Below are positions 20,571 through 31,723 of a stretch of 64,000 nucleotides of DNA, piece by piece (the stretch's first letter is position 1; each line of letters opens with the position of its first letter). The notes beneath the pieces were generated by a model, which was not told the origin of the DNA, did no database searches, and saw nothing but the letters and a program-made list of their open reading frames with translations. Origin of the DNA: Nematopogon swammerdamellus (taxonomy: Eukaryota > Arthropoda > Insecta > Lepidoptera > Adelidae); contig OX336337.1 of assembly GCA_946902875.1 (NCBI GenBank), positions 4,712,001 through 4,776,000 on the forward strand, read 5' to 3'. The translations under genes and the position numbers were made by a program.

Positions 20571-20776
20571 TCTATACTTATAAAATTGTTTGTCCTGACT
20601 GACTGATCTATTAACGCACAGCCGAAACTACTAAGTCTAGAAAGCTGAAATTTGGAACATAGGTTTATTTCATAACGTAAGAATCCGTTAAGGATTTTTT
20701 GGAAATTACAACTTTAAGGGGGGAAATGGGGACAACGACTTTGTATGAAAGTTTTTGTTTTTTTTAATGTAATATT

Positions 20777-23700
20777 ATGGTCTTATGGTCTTCCTGAACG
20801 TAGCTCGGCCTTCGGCCTCGCCCTTAATTACTTACATTCTTAGATAAGGTTTATCGCCTTCCTGAACGCAGCTCGGCTTTCGGCCTCGCCCTCAGTTACT
20901 TACTGTCTTCGAGAAGGTTCATGGTCTTTCTGAATGCAGCTCGGCCTTCGGCCTCAACCTTAATTACTTACTTTCTTCGAGAACGTTTATAGTCTTCCTG
21001 AACGCCGCTCGGCCTTCGGCCTCGCGTTATGTTACTTACTTTATTCGAGAAGGTTTATAGTCTTCCTGAACGCAGCACGGCCTTCGGCCTCGCCCTCAGT
21101 TACTTACTTTCTTCGAGAAGGTTTATGGTCTTCCTGAACGTAGCTCGGCCTTCGGCCTCGCCCTTAATTACTTATTTTCTTAGATAAGGTTTATCGTCTT
21201 CCTGACCGCAGCTCGGCCTTCGGCCTCGCCCTTTGTTACTTACTTTCTTTGAGAAGGTTTATGGTCTTCCTGAACGTAGCTCGGCCTTCGGCCTCGCTTT
21301 CAGTTACTTACTTTCTTCGAGAAGGTTTATAGTCTTTCTGAATGCAGCTCGGCCTTCGGCCTCGCCCTTAGTTATATACTTTCTTCGATAAGGTTTATAG
21401 TCTTCCTGAACGCAGCTCGGCCTTCGGCCTCGCCCTTAATGACTTACTTTCTTTGAGAAAGTTTATAGTCTTTCTGAACGCAGTTCGACCTTCGGCCTTG
21501 CCCTTAGTTACTTACTTTCTTTGAGAAGGTTTATGGTATTCCTGAACGTAGCACGGCCTTCGGCCTCGCTTTCAGTTACTTACTTTCTTCGAGAAGGTTT
21601 ATAGTTTTTCTGAACGCAGCTCGGCCTTCGGCCTCGCCCTTAGTTACATACTTTCTTAGATAAGGTTTATCGCCTTCCTGAACGCAGCTCGGCCTTCGGC
21701 CTCGCCCTCAGTTACTTACTGTCTTCGTGAAGGTTCATGGTCTTTCTGAACGCAGCTCGGCCTTCGGCCTCGCCCTTAGTTACTTACTTTCTTCGATAAG
21801 GTTTATAGTCTTCCTGAACGCAGCTCGGCCTTCGGCCTCGCCGTCAGTGACTTACTGTCTTCGAGAAGGTTCATGGTCTTCCTGAACGCAGCTCGGCCTT
21901 CGGCCTCGCCGTTAGTTATTTACTTACTTTGAGAAGGTTTATAGTCTTTCTGAACGCAGGTCGGTATTCTGCCTCGCCCTCAGTTACTTACTTTTTCGAG
22001 AAGGTTCATGGTCTTCCTGAACGCAGCTCGGCCTTCGGCCTCGCCCTTAGTTACTTACTTACTTTGAGAAGGTTTATAGTCTTTCTGAACGCAGGTCGGT
22101 ATTCTGCCTCGCCCTCAGTTACTTACTTTTTCGAGAAGGTTTATCGTCTTCCTGAACGCCGCTCGGCCTTCGGCCTCGCCCTCAGTTACTTATTTTCTTC
22201 GAGAAGGTTTATAGTCTTCCTGAACGCAGCTCGGCCTTCGGCCTCGCCCTCAGTTACTTACTTTCTTCGAGAAGGTTTATGGTCTTCCTGAACGTAGCTC
22301 GGCCTTCGGCCTCGCCCTTAATTACTTGCTTTCTTAGATAAGGTTTATCGTCTTCCTGAACGCAGCTCGGCCTTCGGCCTCGCCCTTTGTTACTTACTTT
22401 CTTTGAGAAGGTTTATGGTCTTCCTGAACGTAGCTCGGCCTTCGGCCTCGCTTTCAGTTACTTACTTTCTTCGAGAAGGTTTATAGTTTTTCTGAACGCA
22501 GCTCGGCCTTCGGCCTCGCCCTTAGTTACTTACTTTCTTCGATAAGGTTTATAGTCTTCCTGAACGCAGCTCGGCCTTCGGCCTCGCCGTCAGTGACTTA
22601 CTGTCTTCGAGAAGGTTCATGGTCTTCCTGAACGCAGCTCGGCCTTCGGCCTCGCCGTTAGTTATTTACTTACTTTGAGAAGGTTTATAGTCTTTCTGAA
22701 CGCAGGTCGGTATTCTGCCTCGCCCTCAGTTACTTACTTTTTCGAGAAGGTTCATGGTCTTCCTGAACGCAGCTCGGCCTTCGGCCTCGCCCTTAGTTAC
22801 TTACTTACTTTGAGAAGGTTTATAGTCTTTCTGAACGCAGGTCGGTATTCTGCCTCGCCCTCAGTTACTTACTTTTTCGAGAAGGTTTATCGTCTTCCTG
22901 AACGCCGCTCGGCCTTCGGCCTCGCCCTCAGTTACTTATTTTCTTCGAGAAGGTTTATAGTCTTCCTGAACGCAGCTCGGCCTTCGGCCTCGCCCTCAGT
23001 TACTTACTTTCTTCGAGAAGGTTTATGGTCTTCCTGAACGTAGCTCGGCCTTCGGCCTCGCCCTTAATTACTTGCTTTCTTAGATAAGGTTTATCGTCTT
23101 CCTGAACGCAGCTCGGCCTTCGGCCTCGCCCTTTGTTACTTACTTTCTTTGAGAAGGTTTATGGTCTTCCTGAACGTAGTAGCCTTCGGCCTCGCTTTCA
23201 GTTACTTACTTTCTTCGAGAAGGTTTATAGTCTTTCTGAATGCAGCTCGGCCTTCGGCCTCGCCCTTAGTTACAAACTTTCTTCGATAAGGTTTATAGTC
23301 TTCCTGAACGCAGCTCGGCCTTCGGCCTCGCCCTTAATTACTTACTTTCTTTGAGAAAGTTTATAGTCTTTCTGAACGCAGCTCGGCCTTCGGCCTTGCC
23401 CTTAGTTACTTACTTTCTTTGAGAAGGTTTATGGTATTCCTGAACGTAGCTCGGCCTTCGGCCTCGCTTTCAGTTACTTACTTTCTTCGAGAAGGTGTAT
23501 AGTTTTTCTGAACGCAGCTCGGCCTTCGGCCCCGCCCTTAGTTACATACTTTCTTAGATAAGGTTTATCGCCTTCCTGAACGCAGCTCGGCCTTCGGCCT
23601 CGCCCCCAATTACTTACTTCTTCGAGAAGGTTTATAGTCTTCCTGAACGCAGCTAGGCCTTCGGCCTCGCCCTCAGTTACTTACTTTCTTTGAGAAGGTT

Positions 23701-24294
23701 TATGGGTCTTCCTGAACGTAGCTCGGCCTTCGGCCTCGCTTTCACTTACTTACTTTCTTCGAGGTTTATAGTCTTTTTGAATGCAGCTCGGCCTTCGGCC
23801 TCGCCCTTAGTTACATACTTTCTTCGATAAGGTTTATAGTCCTCCAGAACGCAGCTCGGCCTTCGGCCTCGCCCTTAATTACTTACTTTCTTTGAGAAAG
23901 TTAATAGTCTTCCTGAAGGCAGCTCGGCCCTTCGGCCTTGCCCTTAGTTACTTACTTTCTTTGAGAAGGTTTATGGTATTCCTAAACGTAGCTCGGCCTT
24001 CGGCCTCGCTTTCAGTTACTTACTTTCTTCGAGAAGGTTATAGTTTTTCTGAACGTAGCTCGGCCTTCGGCCTCGCCCTTAGTTACATACATTCTTAGAT
24101 AAGGTTGATGGCCTTCCTGAACGCAGCTCGGCCTTTGGCCTCGCCCTCAGTTACTTACTGTCTTCGTGAAGGTTCATGGTCTTTCTGAACGCAGCTCGGC
24201 CCTTCGGCCTCGCCCTTAGTTACTTACTTTCTTCGATAAGGTTTATAGTCTTCCTGAACGCAGCTCGGCCTTCGGCCTCGCCCTCAGTTACTTA
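20777..24294 (+). repeat. 68-bp satellite array
   Basis: About 52 head-to-tail units of CTTCCTGAACGCAGCTCGGC, CTTCGGCCTCGCCCTTAG, TTACTTACTTTCTTCGAG, AAGGTTTATAGT (68 bp; for example 20994 to 21062). Each unit centres on the short inverted repeat GGCC-TTC-GGCC. The array runs into the gap, so its true length is unknown. The 120-residue ORFs within it are satellite translation. Confidence 0.95.
21929..23420 (+). repeat. 746-bp higher-order repeat, two copies
   Basis: 21929-22674 and 22675-23420 are the same run of eleven satellite units. They share unit-specific variants such as GCAGGTCGGTATTCTGCCTC at the same offset and give identical 120-residue translations 746 bp apart. A third, older copy with the same variant order is recognisable upstream, from about 21180. 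Confidence 0.85.
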
Positions 24295-24494
24295 NNNNNN
24301 NNNNNNNNNNNNNNNNNNNNNNNNNNNNNNNNNNNNNNNNNNNNNNNNNNNNNNNNNNNNNNNNNNNNNNNNNNNNNNNNNNNNNNNNNNNNNNNNNNNN
24401 NNNNNNNNNNNNNNNNNNNNNNNNNNNNNNNNNNNNNNNNNNNNNNNNNNNNNNNNNNNNNNNNNNNNNNNNNNNNNNNNNNNNNNNNNNNNNN
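24295..24494. other. Assembly gap (200 N)
   Basis: Exactly 200 N, probably a gap of arbitrary size placed where the satellite array could not be assembled. Confidence 0.98.
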
Positions 24495-24779
24495 GATCAT
24501 CCGAATTCGATGAAACATAGTGCAAGCACATTTGAATATACGGGACACAGGATAGGCTCAATACAATTCAGTTTCGATTACGCTGAGATGTGGCTCTCAT
24601 ACAAACCGAATTGTTCCGCGCGCCGAAATAAAGGTACGGTAGTGGGCTTTCTCTTTCTTCTTTTTAAATACGAATTTCACGCGAGCGAAGCTAAGCGCGC
24701 AAAAGCTATATTTACATATAGTCATTTCACACAAGATATCCAGTTATGTAGGTAGAACATTTCACACCATCAGCTCTAT

Positions 24780-25640
24780 CTCATCAAGAGGCAGGCATTG
24801 CGGGAGGGATTGTCAGAAATTGCATCGAGCGAGGTTGTAAAGCTTCCCGAAGCCTGAAAATAAATAAAATTGCACTGAACGCGCTCGCCCGCGCCGACCG
24901 AGCGACAGAGCGTGCACCCAATACATTCACGAAACTGGAACTCGACCTTTCGCGTAATTGATACATAAACTTCGTAATAATTTATGCTTAAGTATTGCTC
25001 GTAACTTACTGGACCGAAAATATAAATCGAGTGAAATGGGCGCGCGGAGCCGATGAAGCTACGAGTATCGCTGAAGTTATATCAATGGAACTTTAACGAG
25101 GCCAAACAATCGGGGTCTGCAACAGATCGCGCGTTTATTTCCGAGTGCATCAACGAGGGCTCGTAAATCAGAAGGCGCATCGGGAGCGGCGTCGGCGTCG
25201 CGGCGCCGGCGCCGGCGCCGCCGTCTGGGGTGTTACCTGGTGCGGGAGCGACGCGGGCGGAGGCGCGGAACGGGGATGCGCGATCGCGTGGCTGAGAGGG
25301 TCGCGGCGCGAGCGACGTGCGTGCGGCGCGGCACACAAACGCGGACTGACTGAAGTCTGAAGGCGCCCGCCCGCCGCGCGGCGCGTCCGCCCTACCGCGC
25401 GCCCGCCCAGCCGCTCTGGGCGGGCGGCGACAAGTCGCGCGCAAGATCGACGGCCGCTGTGATGTCGATTACGACAGATTGCGCGGCAAGATGGATCGCG
25501 GAATTGTTTGAGCACTTCACCTCGTACATCATAGTTTTGAGACAGCGAAATACGAAAGATAGTTTAGCGAGTAAGTAAGCACGCACTGCTTGGCCGCGGC
25601 ATTTTTCAACATTGAGTCTGGATAATGTGTAAAACATATT
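24780..25640. other. CpG-rich region, no gene assigned
   Basis: 25160-25460 is strongly CG-rich (GCGGCGCCGGCGCCGGCGCC and GCGCGCCCGCCCAGCCGC) inside AT-rich flanks. Long open frames exist on both strands because of the base composition, but none shows a known domain. A promoter or 5' exon of a gene beyond recognition is possible. Confidence 0.45.
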
Positions 25641-25959
25641 TCAAAGATTTCTATTAATTACGTAATATTAATATTAATCATTTGCTTAATTACACTAATT
25701 TCACAATATTTTAGGGCCCCCAAGCCTAATAAACTAAGTTTAGTAAGTTTAACGCGGGCAAAAGCTAAAAAATTAATAATTCGTCAGTAACTTCGTAAAT
25801 ACTTTAACTGTTTCGTACTTTCATTACTGTTACATATCATACGCATTGTTAGTGAACATGTTCGATCGTTGTGTTTCCTTTTTTGCTTACCCAATAACTC
25901 ACAATATTCGCCATAGTGCGAATAATATGGCGGAAACATATTTTTCTTAGTATTTACAG
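25641..25959. other. No gene recognised
   Basis: AT-rich sequence without recognisable repeats or coding motifs. Confidence 0.4.
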
Positions 25960-25961
25960 AA

Positions 25962-26450
25962 TGTTTCAGGATAGGGTTTAGTAACTTCAGGGTTCGAAAG
26001 TTGTCCATATTTGAAGATGAAAAGCTCTGAAACTGTTTCCCAGATTCCGTCATTTAATAGTACTTTTTGGTTAAAATGGTTTAATTGAGATTTGGTGGAC
26101 GGTTAACGTCGGTCTTTATTAAATGAAAATAAAATCTGTAGCTCATGGATAGAAATGGGTATGTTGCATACATAACTGATAGAATTGAACTGCATGTAGG
26201 TAAATTACAAGCACTGAAGGTTCAGTGACATCAAAAGAAAAAAGAGGACTGGACTAGGTCATTGCACTCCCTAGACCTAGACAGCACTGCCAAATCTCCA
26301 GAGACTCACTGTCCATCGAGTTTTTATTACAATTTCCATTTTGTATGAAAACAAAAATACGGAATTTTGACTTGAGTTATAAGGTTTTTTTTTTCTTCAA
26401 ATAATGATTAATTTCTATTCCTGAAGTTTCTCAAGTTTATCCTGAAACAC
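25962..26450. mobile_element. Non-autonomous TIR element, about 490 bp
   Basis: Ends TGTTTCAGGATAGGGTTTAG and, in reverse, TGTTTCAGGATAAACTTGAG, so the termini are inverted repeats (TGTTTCAGGATA, then AACTTCAGG). The interior holds 'ggtggacggttaac' and 'ctagacctagacagcac' and has no ORF. A second copy (48905-51612) has the fuller end CAGGGTGTTTCAGGATAGG and is split by nested insertions. Confidence 0.8.
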
Positions 26451-27164
26451 TGAAACTGTAAACTTTCAGTTAAAAAATAACTAATATTAATTATCCAGAA
26501 AGCGAATGAGCTGGAAGGTTGAAGCAAAGTACGAGTCCCTCTCGCAGAACAGTCGCTTCCCGTATTTATGTTTCCATTTCCGCAAGAATGTAGGAATTCT
26601 ATTATAATAACCTTCATTTTCTTGATTTCGCTCCTAGAGAAAAATTTTTCCTTTGAAGCCACTTTTATGTTTCGTTACTAGGATTTTTTCGAGACTTTAA
26701 TTTTTCCGTATTTGGAGAATGTTAAAGATTTCTTAGCTTGCTTATGTACAAATCCACCTTGGAAAAGGATGGGGAGTAGTTTTACATCGATATTCCAAAC
26801 ATACATAGGACATTCCCCTCTTTTTTTTTTAAAGAAGCATTCGAACCTTTCTCAGGCAGGAATATGTGCAATAAATTTACGTCGTGTGGTGGAGAAGCTA
26901 TCTGGAAGACAATATATTCTATGGGTATGTATATAAGATTAGGGGGAAATGGAAGTGTCGGGGTAGGCTCGTGAGGTTTTGCAAATAAATTTTGCTCTCA
27001 ATTCGAGCTTTTGGCAATTTATTGCAATCTAAATTGCAGTACTAAACTCATCGCTGAATGTGTTCTTTTCTAGTATTTTTCACATGTGACTAAAGAAAGT
27101 TTTTCAGATTTTCGAATTATGTACGTGTGCATCTTCTAAATTCCGTTGCTTAAAAAGAATGATC
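26451..27164. other. No gene recognised
   Basis: AT-rich unassigned sequence. Short ORFs on both strands show no family motif. Confidence 0.4.
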
Positions 27165-27397
27165 CAACAGATGCAAATTCCAGCATAACACCGAACACCA
27201 CGTTTAGCAAAGTATTAGGACAAGATAACAATCAAGCAGAAAGTAAGGCACGACGATACACCTGCTGCATGACTCGGTGGATGGACCGTGCCAAGGTGAC
27301 ACTGTCGCCCTTTAGCACGGCATCTTGCCCTTATACCTTAGTCGCCCTTTACGACGTGCACGGGGAGAGATGCAGTGGGGCTATTCTTTTTAAGTAG
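27165..27397 (-). repeat. H3-TC retroposon, internal and 5' part
   Basis: Minus-strand copy. It holds the H3 head (CCCCACTGCATCTCTCCCCG in reverse) and the middle segment with 'gtgcagcaggt'-type sequence, but lacks the TC end with (TATG)n. Confidence 0.75.
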
Positions 27398-27654
27398 CGT
27401 CTTCCAATATTAGCGTCTTCCACGCCACGCGGTACTGTCGCAACATCCGTTTATAAATTCACAACAAAATAACGATTTCCAAAAAAAAAAAGGTTGAAAT
27501 CGCCGATCACGCCTCGCCCGGAACACGAGCGTAGTAGAATAAGTTAATTAAACTTATCGGGCGGGCTTAACATCTGTTCACCTCGTCGGTGTACGACAGC
27601 GTGGTTGGCTCGCGCCTGAATAGCCTTCCTAATCTAACATGACACATTCCCGTA

Positions 27655-27965
27655 TTTTCAACCGACTTCCAAAAAAAGGAGGAAGTTCTCAATTGGTATT
27701 TATGTTTTTTAGGTTTCCGTATCCCGTACGGAAGCCTATTACCAAGCCTACGCCGCCGTCTGTCTGTCTGTCTTACTGCTGCTTTGGAACCGTAATAGGT
27801 AGCCGGTTGAAATGTTCATAGAATATGTGTTATTATAGCGGATATAACAACAAATAATAAAACATAGAAAAAGTAAAAAAATAAGGAAGTTTCCCATACA
27901 AGAAAAGCGTTTTTTTTTGTCGTGCGGAAACCTCGGTGCGCGAGTCCGACTCGCACTTGGCCGGT
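27655..27965 (-). repeat. GGCCAAGTGCGA-type repeat, reversed
   Basis: 27708-27965 is a reversed copy of 13604-13998: it ends GACTCGCACTTGGCCGGTTT and carries GTCTGTCTGTCTGTC. It is preceded by CAACCGACTTCCAAAAAAAGG, the start of another common repeat. Confidence 0.75.
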
Positions 27966-28021
27966 TTTTTTGTGTATGTTACTCGATTTTACTAACATTT
28001 TACACCGAATCCGTTGTGTAG

Positions 28022-28200
28022 CAACATTCTTTATTCTTTATTCTTTATTCATCATTCGTATGGTAGTACACTACGCTTGAATTTGTCCTGTTTAGTTTTT
28101 ACAATCCGGTTCGATTACACCCACAAAGAAGAGCCGGCAAGAAACTTCGCAGGGTTCTTTTTTAACGTCTTCAATTACAATACATTGTGACTAGCTACAC
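28022..28200 (-). repeat. Non-LTR 3' end, (CTTTATT)n
   Basis: 28022-28088 is the reverse of 14620-14703 with its heptamer tail. It is followed by 'agccggcaagaaac...gcagggttctttttt', a common LINE 3' UTR motif also seen near 16195. Confidence 0.6.
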
Positions 28201-28431
28201 AATAGACACCGCTTACAGTGTTAAGATATAGTTTGAGAGCTAGAATAACTATAATTTAAGCTTGATAATTCTGACCACATAAAATCAAAGGTAAAAGTAT
28301 AAATAAAATCAGGTGTATAGAGCCTTTGTCAGAAATTGTTGACACATATCGTATTAAGTCATGTCAATTATAAATATTCATACCACATTGTAGTACAATG
28401 TCAAAAAATAAATAAAAATAAATAAATAAAT

Positions 28432-28531
28432 TTGATACTTAATGTATCAATTAGTCAAATTAATATTAAGTATGCGTGCTAAATAAACTTGATACTTCAT
28501 GTATCAATCAGTCAAATTAATATTTAGCATG
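28432..28531. repeat. Duplicated palindromic segment
   Basis: TTGATACTTAATGTATCAAT and TTGATACTTCATGTATCAAT head two copies of a segment about 56 bp apart. Each is followed by CAGTCAAATTAATATTTAG-type sequence, and GTATCAA/TTGATAC forms a short stem. Confidence 0.75.
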
Positions 28532-28539
28532 CGTCAGCA

Positions 28540-29037
28540 GTATAAATTAAGGTACAGGTTGTACCCTGTCAAAATTCAAAATTTGTATGCAGTCAGAATC
28601 TCAAGTGAACATGTTTGTAGCATTTTCAGTTTATACCAGTGATAATACGTGGTAGTACAAATCTCAAGGACCAAAAAGTAATATAATGAAAAATATAAAT
28701 CTGCGACAAATGTAACAGTTCATGACAGATACTATAGTTCCTTTTAAAAATATACGCCTAACATATAAAATATACAATGTTACCAATTGGAGCAGGCCAG
28801 TCTCCACGAACAGCACCCGGCCAGCCATCGCTTCCCTCAACCATGTTTTAGGGAGAGAGGCGACCCGGACCAACCGTCACCGTAAGCAAAGACCATTACT
28901 CCAGTGGCAACATGAAACTTCTACGATATGTTTGCATTTTGTTTTACATAATACCACTGCTTCTGTCACAAACTGCTACCTGATTTGTGGTTTGGGTGAA
29001 GGTTTCAGTATGAAGGTGATGAAGATTTATATGTACG
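28540..29037. other. No gene recognised
   Basis: No repeat or gene family is recognised. The plus ORF at 28722-29057 and its antisense counterpart look like chance. Confidence 0.35.
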
Positions 29038-29212
29038 TTTTTTTTTATGGAAGGTGACACAGTTGACTACCACAACATCCGCGATTTCAGCCCTTGGTGA
29101 ACTAGGTGCTATGTCAGTCCTTAACTTTGGTCGTGCCGGCTGAACTGGACGGAAAACACGATTCATTCGGTATGAACCTGGACGGGTTGACACCACTACC
29201 ACCTAGTAAGGT
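29038..29212 (-). mobile_element. SINE TB tail fragment
   Basis: Minus-strand TB tail and part of the body, truncated at the TTACTAGGTGGTAG segment. The T run at 29040-29048 is its A tail. Confidence 0.75.
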
Positions 29213-29299
29213 TTTATTATTAGTAATTTTTTATTGTAATAAAATTTTATGGAAAGCGCGACATGTGGCTTCGTTTCACTTACGAGAAGGTGACTTACG

Positions 29300-29520
29300 A
29301 TGCCCATGGATATTATGTGATGTACGGGGATTGCGAATGCCATGCCGGCCTGACAGGAGCCTTTTCATGCCCCGTTTCGAAAAACCCCAGGCTGTACTTG
29401 GGAGGAAATTGATGAGCAGGGAGTGCGTTCCACATTTTCCTGGTTCTGTGAATAAAATACCTACAGAACCGGTTGGTGCGCATCCTCGATAGATCGATTA
29501 TTACAAAATTAGGTTTTAAA
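29300..29520 (-). pseudogene. LINE ORF2 C-terminus
   Basis: Minus-strand translation IHRTRKMWNALPAHQFPPKY, then SLGFF and (after a frame change) RHGIRN-type residues. This is the conserved end of a Jockey/CR1-type ORF2 (W-N-x-L-P). It lies next to a TA-tailed SINE that points the other way. Confidence 0.75.
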
Positions 29521-29561
29521 TTCAAGTTTTGGATGTAACAACAAGTACTGGACAAGTACTG

Positions 29562-29731
29562 CATGTAAGATGGCCGCATAGCAGCATCAGTTGTGTTCTC
29601 CTCTAGTCCAGTATAGCCAGCAATCCAGGAAAGTCTCCGGTATGGCACCTACCTTCTCGGAGGTGATATTGGCTGGTCTAAGCATGTGCTTGGCCCCTCC
29701 GACCCAGCCACGCATACCGGATTACATAAAA
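29562..29731 (+). mobile_element. SINE 3' part (TA tail)
   Basis: 5'-truncated in the body at TGTAAGATGGCCGC. The TA tail is complete with CCGGTATGG (29637-29645) and CATACCGGA near its end. Confidence 0.8.
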
Positions 29732-29732
29732 A

Positions 29733-29955
29733 ACAAGCTGTGCCCGCGGCTCCGCCCGCTCTCATATTTCACTTCACTGCTAACCTCATAAACCATTTAG
29801 CGTGATAGTAAGTAGCCTATAGTTGATGGGAAGAATCAAGCTATCCGGAGAATTTTGTTTTATTAAAATCGGTTCAGTGGTTCTCGAGTTATAAGCGGAC
29901 AGACAGACAGACACTCAGACAGAAAGCAGACGTTGGATTTTATTATAGGTAAGGA
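29733..29955 (-). mobile_element. Short Helitron-like element
   Basis: The plus strand starts GCTGTGCCCGCGGCTCCGCC, i.e. a reversed Helitron 3' end. It runs through 'agtagcctatagttgatggg', TCAGTGGTTCTCGAGTTATA and a (GACA)n tract to TTTTATTATAGGTAAGG. The copy at 36407-37050 is interrupted by a SINE. Confidence 0.6.
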
Positions 29956-30004
29956 TAAGGATATAAGGAAGGAAGGAAGGATAAGGAAGTCTTTTCCTAC
30001 AGCC

Positions 30005-30165
30005 TAAGTACACTTACATTTCACTTTATTAATCGACTCTCAAACATTCAAAGGTTGACTGGAAGAATTCTCCGTAAGGGATAAGTCCGCCTTTGCACCT
30101 CATGTAAATAACACATCTTTATAAAATGTTTTTCGTGCCATAATAACGTATTTTCTATCTGTCTG
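30005..30165 (+). repeat. LINE 3' UTR fragment
   Basis: AGGTTGACTGGAAGAATTCT...GATAAGTCCGCCTTTGCACC, then 'ccataataacgtattttctatctg' as a decayed AATAAA plus tail. It matches 19195-19320. Confidence 0.6.
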
Positions 30166-30361
30166 CATTGTTCACCCCTCGTGTTGGTCTCGTTCACCGA
30201 TGTGACGGACACAAATTAAACACACACGTCGAAGGACGTAACTCCTTCGACATACCAGTGAAATTGAATCAATTTTGAGCTCCGACACACAAAAGCACGA
30301 ACGTCTACGAAATCTCAAATCGCACGCCTACGAGATGCTGCCTTATATACTCAAAAGGTGC
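30166..30361. other. No gene recognised
   Basis: Unassigned sequence with a 'cgtcgaaggacg...ctccttcgac' short inverted repeat at 30228-30252. Confidence 0.4.
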
Positions 30362-30580
30362 TATTTAGTACATATATACATACATACCACACGCCGTATC
30401 CCGACAATCGGGGTAAGCAGAGTAATCGGTGTTGTGCTGCAAGTAGGTACTCTCACAACTTACAGCACAACACCGACCACCACGTTTAGCAAGGTATTCG
30501 GACAAGATAACTATCAAGCAGCAAGTAAGGCTCGAAGGCCCACCTGCTGCATGACTCGGTGGAAAGACCCTGCAGATCCA
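30362..30580 (-). repeat. TC-tailed retroposon, 3' part
   Basis: The (CATA)n at 30370-30390 is the tail read in reverse, followed by CCACACGCCGTATCCCGACA. The copy stops at GGTGGAAAGACCCTG, where an H3-TB SINE starts. Confidence 0.75.
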
Positions 30581-30584
30581 TCGT

Positions 30585-30909
30585 ATTTTTTTATGGAAAC
30601 TGACACGGTTGGCTACAATATCACCTACAACATACGTGATGTCAGCCCATAACACCGGGTGAACTTGGTGCCACGTCAGTGCTTCCCTTCGGTCGCGCCG
30701 GCTACACTGAACTGGACGGAAAAGACAAACTATTTACATAGCCGTTTCGACCGACCTTCCATTCAGTGCGGTGGTACCAACCCGGGCGGGTTAAACTCTA
30801 CCACCTAGTAATATAAGAAGGGAGTCATACCCCTTAGTCGCCTCTTACGACATACACGGGGAGAGATACAGTGGGGCTATTCTTTTAAAGTACCGGCCCC
30901 ACACGGTAC
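30585..30909 (-). mobile_element. SINE H3-TB
   Basis: Minus-strand copy with head H3 (ends GTACCGGCCCCACACGGTAC) joined to the TB body and tail. The head-body junction lies at 'ggagtcatacccc' (near 30825). Sister copies are at 36492, 43730 and 48079. Confidence 0.82.
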
Positions 30910-30972
30910 ATTACCGTATATAGGTCGAAATACCTACTTCATTCCTCCACAGTTTTATATATGGAAAAAAAG

Positions 30973-31085
30973 TACATACATACATACATACCACACGCTG
31001 TTTTCCGACAATCGGGTTAAGCAGAGTAGTCGGTGTTGTGCCGCAAGTACTCTTGTAAATACCGCCCACCACATTTAAAAAAGCT
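30973..31085 (-). repeat. TC tail fragment
   Basis: (CATA)n then CCACACGCTGTTTTCCGACA and TAAGCAGAGTAGTCGG, the decayed 3' end of the TC family in reverse. It is cut off at 31085, near the start of a SINE. Confidence 0.7.
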
Positions 31086-31095
31086 TTGTTTCTAG

Positions 31096-31382
31096 GCGCG
31101 GTCAGTACATGGATGTGTGACCGCTCGAACGTTGGAGGCTGACCGTGGTTCGGATTCCGCGTAAAACTGTAGGTCCCCTCTACGTCCAGGGTTGATACCA
31201 CCGCACTGAATGAAAGGTCGGTTGAAGCGGCTATGTAAGTAGTTCGTGTTTTCCGTCCAGTTCAGTGTAGCCGGCACGACCGAAGGTGAGCACTGACATG
31301 GCACCTAGTTCACCAAGCTGTTATGGGCTGACGTCACGCATGTTGTAGGTGATGTAGCCAACCGTGTCGGTTTCCATAAAAA
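31096..31382 (+). mobile_element. 5S-headed SINE, 5'-truncated
   Basis: Begins inside the 5S-like box (GCGCGGTCAGTACATGGATG) and keeps GACCGCTCGA and GGAGGCTGAC, a shortened body, and a full TB tail. It ends TTTCCATAAAAAAC directly against the repeat that also follows the LINE at 5860. Confidence 0.82.
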
Positions 31383-31520
31383 ACAAAACATGTTTCGGGT
31401 CGCTGACGTCATAATATTTTAGCTTCTTACATGCATCCCATCGTGAGTTTAATGTCTTTGATCCCATCCCACCTTGTACCATATGAGTAAGACGTGATTC
31501 CACGTCAAAAAATTGTACAC
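31383..31520 (+). repeat. Repeat shared with 5862-5965
   Basis: ATGTTTCGGGTCGCTGACGTCATAATATTTTAGC... with a small internal duplication of CATCCCA(C/T)C. It starts exactly at the end of the SINE's A tail. Confidence 0.75.
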
Positions 31521-31589
31521 ATAATAACCGTTCGTTGCGTGACAACGTACACTCGGCAATATCTATCTGCGGGGTGGCGTGTCTCCTCG

Positions 31590-31722
31590 TCCCCCCCGGG
31601 GGCATATTTCCAAAGTCTAGTATGCGACTTGCTCTGATTGGTCGTTCGAACTTTGGCGGGAAATATAAATTTCGGAAGTATTTCCGAAAATAAAGTTTTC
31701 TTAGTTGGTTATAAATAATTTT
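31590..31722 (+). repeat. Inverted-repeat arm beside a SINE
   Basis: CCCCGGGGGCATATTTCCAA...TAGTATGCGACTTGCTCTGA matches 32045-32098 in reverse (CAGAGCAACTCGCATACTAG, ATATGCCCCCCCG). The two arms enclose the SINE at 31724-31995, and the left arm also matches 14255-14400. Confidence 0.7.
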
Positions 31723-31723
31723 T

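Larger units (their letters stand above)
20571..24709 (+). mobile_element. Helitron-like element filled with satellite
   Basis: Begins A/TCTATACTTATAAAATTG with the family 5' sequence (CTGACTGACTGATCTATTAACG, 'gctgaaatttgg'). It ends ACGCGAGCGAAGCTAAGCGCGC, AAAAG, CTAT. In between lie more than 50 units of the 68-bp satellite and the assembly gap. 24495-24640 is not satellite, so the link from array to 3' end across the gap is an inference. Confidence 0.45.

Noticed and set aside
21929..23037. Two identical 120-residue ORFs (21929-22291 and 22675-23037)
   Set aside because: They are translations of the 68-bp satellite; the frame stays open because the unit variants happen to lack stops.
20777..24294. 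CRISPR-like array
   Set aside because: Regular spacing but no unique spacers; whole units repeat and diverge as a satellite, and the genome is that of an insect.
25082..25515. Overlapping Arg/Ala-rich ORFs in the CpG-rich region
   Set aside because: Frames are open on both strands through base composition; no domain, start context or splice support.
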